From CAYRNR01 sp964425605 (GTDB lineage Bacteria > Myxococcota_A > UBA796 > UBA9615 > CAYRNR01), in the NCBI GenBank assembly GCA_964425605.1, contig CAYRNR010000006.1:61016-125015 (forward strand): a DNA stretch of 64,000 nt. The letters run 5' to 3'. Positions 63,383 through 64,000 of this stretch are shown in pieces. The position numbers and the translations under genes were made by a program. The notes below the pieces were generated by a model. It was not told the DNA's origin. It was given only the letters and a program-made list of their open reading frames with translations, and did not search any database. Each line of letters begins with the position of its first letter. Position 1 is the first letter of the stretch.

Positions 63383-63857
63383 TTCCCTTGGCCGGTGGCT
63401 CGAACGCCGCCCAGGCCTCCATTCCGCCTCGGACGCTGGAGACCCGGCGATACCCCTCGTCCTCGGCCAGGATGGCCGCCACCACGCGGCTCATGTGATC
63501 CGTGTCACAGATCAGGATGATCTCGGTGTCCTTGCGGTCTCCGAACACCTCGTCGACCACCACGTCTCTCAGGAAGTCGTCCATGGGACGAAGCCTGGCC
63601 CCGTCGATGTGGCCCTGCGCGGTCTTGGAGGGATCACGAAGGTCGACCAGGACCGCGTCGCCCAGCCCGTCGCCCAGACGTCGGTGAAGCTGGGCGACAC
63701 TCAGGGCCCCGTATCCCTTGCCCAGCAGCAGATGCCGCAGGAACTCCAGCAGGCCCATGTCCGTGCCGCCGCTGCGAATTCTCCGCGTCAGGAAGATCGC
63801 CGTGGCGATGACGGCGAGCACCAGGAGTGTGGAAACGACCGCGATCGGGATGTACAT
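63342..63857 (-). CDS. Membrane-anchored rhodanese-like protein
   Basis: A 171-residue protein with an N-terminal transmembrane helix (about 4-24) and a rhodanese domain from about 52. Blocks are VLVDLRDPSKTAQGHIDGAR (with the family's DxRxxxxxxxGHIxGA pattern) and TEIILICDTDHMSRVVAAIL, where the Cys starts the active-site loop CDTDHMSR, then VSSVRGGMEAW. Rhodaneses move sulfane sulfur; the loop differs from the common CxxGxRS. A terminal CEFCGTS adds two cysteines. ATG 63857 follows AAGGGAG. A 28-bp imperfect palindrome upstream suggests repressor control, perhaps by a persulfide- or thiol-responsive regulator (inference). Confidence 0.85.
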   Translation of the reverse strand: MYIPIAVVSTLLVLAVIATAIFLTRRIRSGGTDMGLLEFLRHLLLGKGYGALSVAQLHRRLGDGLGDAVLVDLRDPSKTAQGHIDGARLRPMDDFLRDVVVDEVFGDRKDTEIILICDTDHMSRVVAAILAEDEGYRRVSSVRGGMEAWAAFEPPAKGITACEFCGTSASR

Positions 63858-63876
63858 GGGGACTCCCTTCGATGTT

Positions 63877-63904
63877 ATGTGCAAATGTGCGCACACATGC
63901 AGAT
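63877..63904. promoter_or_regulatory. 28-bp imperfect palindrome upstream of the rhodanese gene
   Basis: ATGTGCAAATGTGC (63877-63890) is followed directly by GCACACATGCAGAT, which matches its reverse complement at 11 of 14 positions; the centre TGTGCGCACA is a perfect 10-bp palindrome. It ends 20 nt upstream of the rhodanese ATG, in an AT-richer patch. ArsR-type regulators bind dyads of this size near sulfur-handling genes, but no regulator gene is in view. Confidence 0.55.
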
Positions 63905-64000
63905 TTGTCAAGGGAGAGTCTTGACGACACGGACAGGATGCCGATGAATGTTCCCTGCTTATCCGGTTGCCACATAACGAGCCTGGCGGTAGCCTCTGGA

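Overview
The window is high-GC, densely coded chromosomal DNA, most probably from a Myxococcota-type (deltaproteobacterial) bacterium. The evidence is the protein content. Three proteins end in a CxC - hydrophobic helix - Arg cluster tail resembling MYXO-CTERM. There are MopRG-type DxDGDG repeats with lamin-tail domains, an MXAN_6640-type metalloprotease, an AgmX/PglI-type C-terminal domain, an ordinary-looking Ser/Thr kinase, and a very large share of lipoproteins (about 17 of some 54 genes). No rRNA, tRNA, CRISPR array, insertion sequence or prophage was seen. Genes are small operons and singletons on both strands, and several convergent pairs overlap at their 3' ends.

Layout. 1-3.3 kb: a cut lipoprotein, an M28 peptidase, a DUF4920-like lipoprotein and a decayed beta-lactamase-family gene. 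3.3-8.8 kb: an MFS transporter divergent from a PHP-domain (CehA/McbA-like) lipoprotein that is coupled by ATGA to a beta-barrel-like protein. 8.8-13.6 kb: a lipoprotein with a paralogue at 32.5 kb, a second lipoprotein, a two-RCK potassium channel and a RibD/DHFR-like reductase. 13.7-19.5 kb: a small membrane protein, a degenerate PP2C-like protein, an MltA transglycosylase and a second PHP lipoprotein. 19.6-25.6 kb: a lipase-like hydrolase, a PNGase F-like lipoprotein, a LuxR/DUF2087 regulator with a zinc-finger-like N-terminus and an operator-like palindrome, a lipoprotein and a secreted hydrolase. 25.7-30.7 kb: a RIO kinase, KhpA, an AraC regulator divergent from a small membrane protein, then an HExxH protein coupled to a QueG-like Fe-S protein. 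30.9-39.5 kb: surface and secreted proteins (choice-of-anchor/vWA-like lipoprotein, paralogue lipoprotein, LTD/MopRG protein, metalloprotease, AgmX-like lipoprotein). 39.6-46.4 kb: acetyltransferase, anchored unknown, methyltransferase, lipoprotein hydrolase coupled to HemD, a lipoprotein and an SGNH hydrolase. 46.4-55.7 kb: a YeiH-type transporter behind a Cys-rich small protein, a HEAT-repeat protein, a kinase-DUF1707-LiaF fusion, a beta-propeller lipoprotein, a flavodoxin remnant, and an ATP-grasp protein following a large lipoprotein. 55.7-64 kb: an LTA4H-like M1 peptidase with an aldo/keto reductase, a second LTD/MopRG protein, an FG-GAP-like lipoprotein and a membrane-anchored rhodanese under a 28-bp palindrome.

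The unifying theme is the cell surface. Ten lipoproteins carry an Asp-rich (GDDDDS-like) spacer right after the lipidated Cys, and three C-terminally anchored proteins carry the same spacer right before the C-terminal Cys pair. This mirrored arrangement is the most interesting general signal. The most unusual single genes are an SGNH hydrolase with a DnaJ-like CxxCxGxG insert, a YeiH transporter with a flagellin-IN-like insert, a PP2C-like protein lacking catalytic Asp residues, and a soluble Ser/Thr kinase fused to DUF1707-like and LiaF-like modules. All names rest on motif reading; no database search was run.
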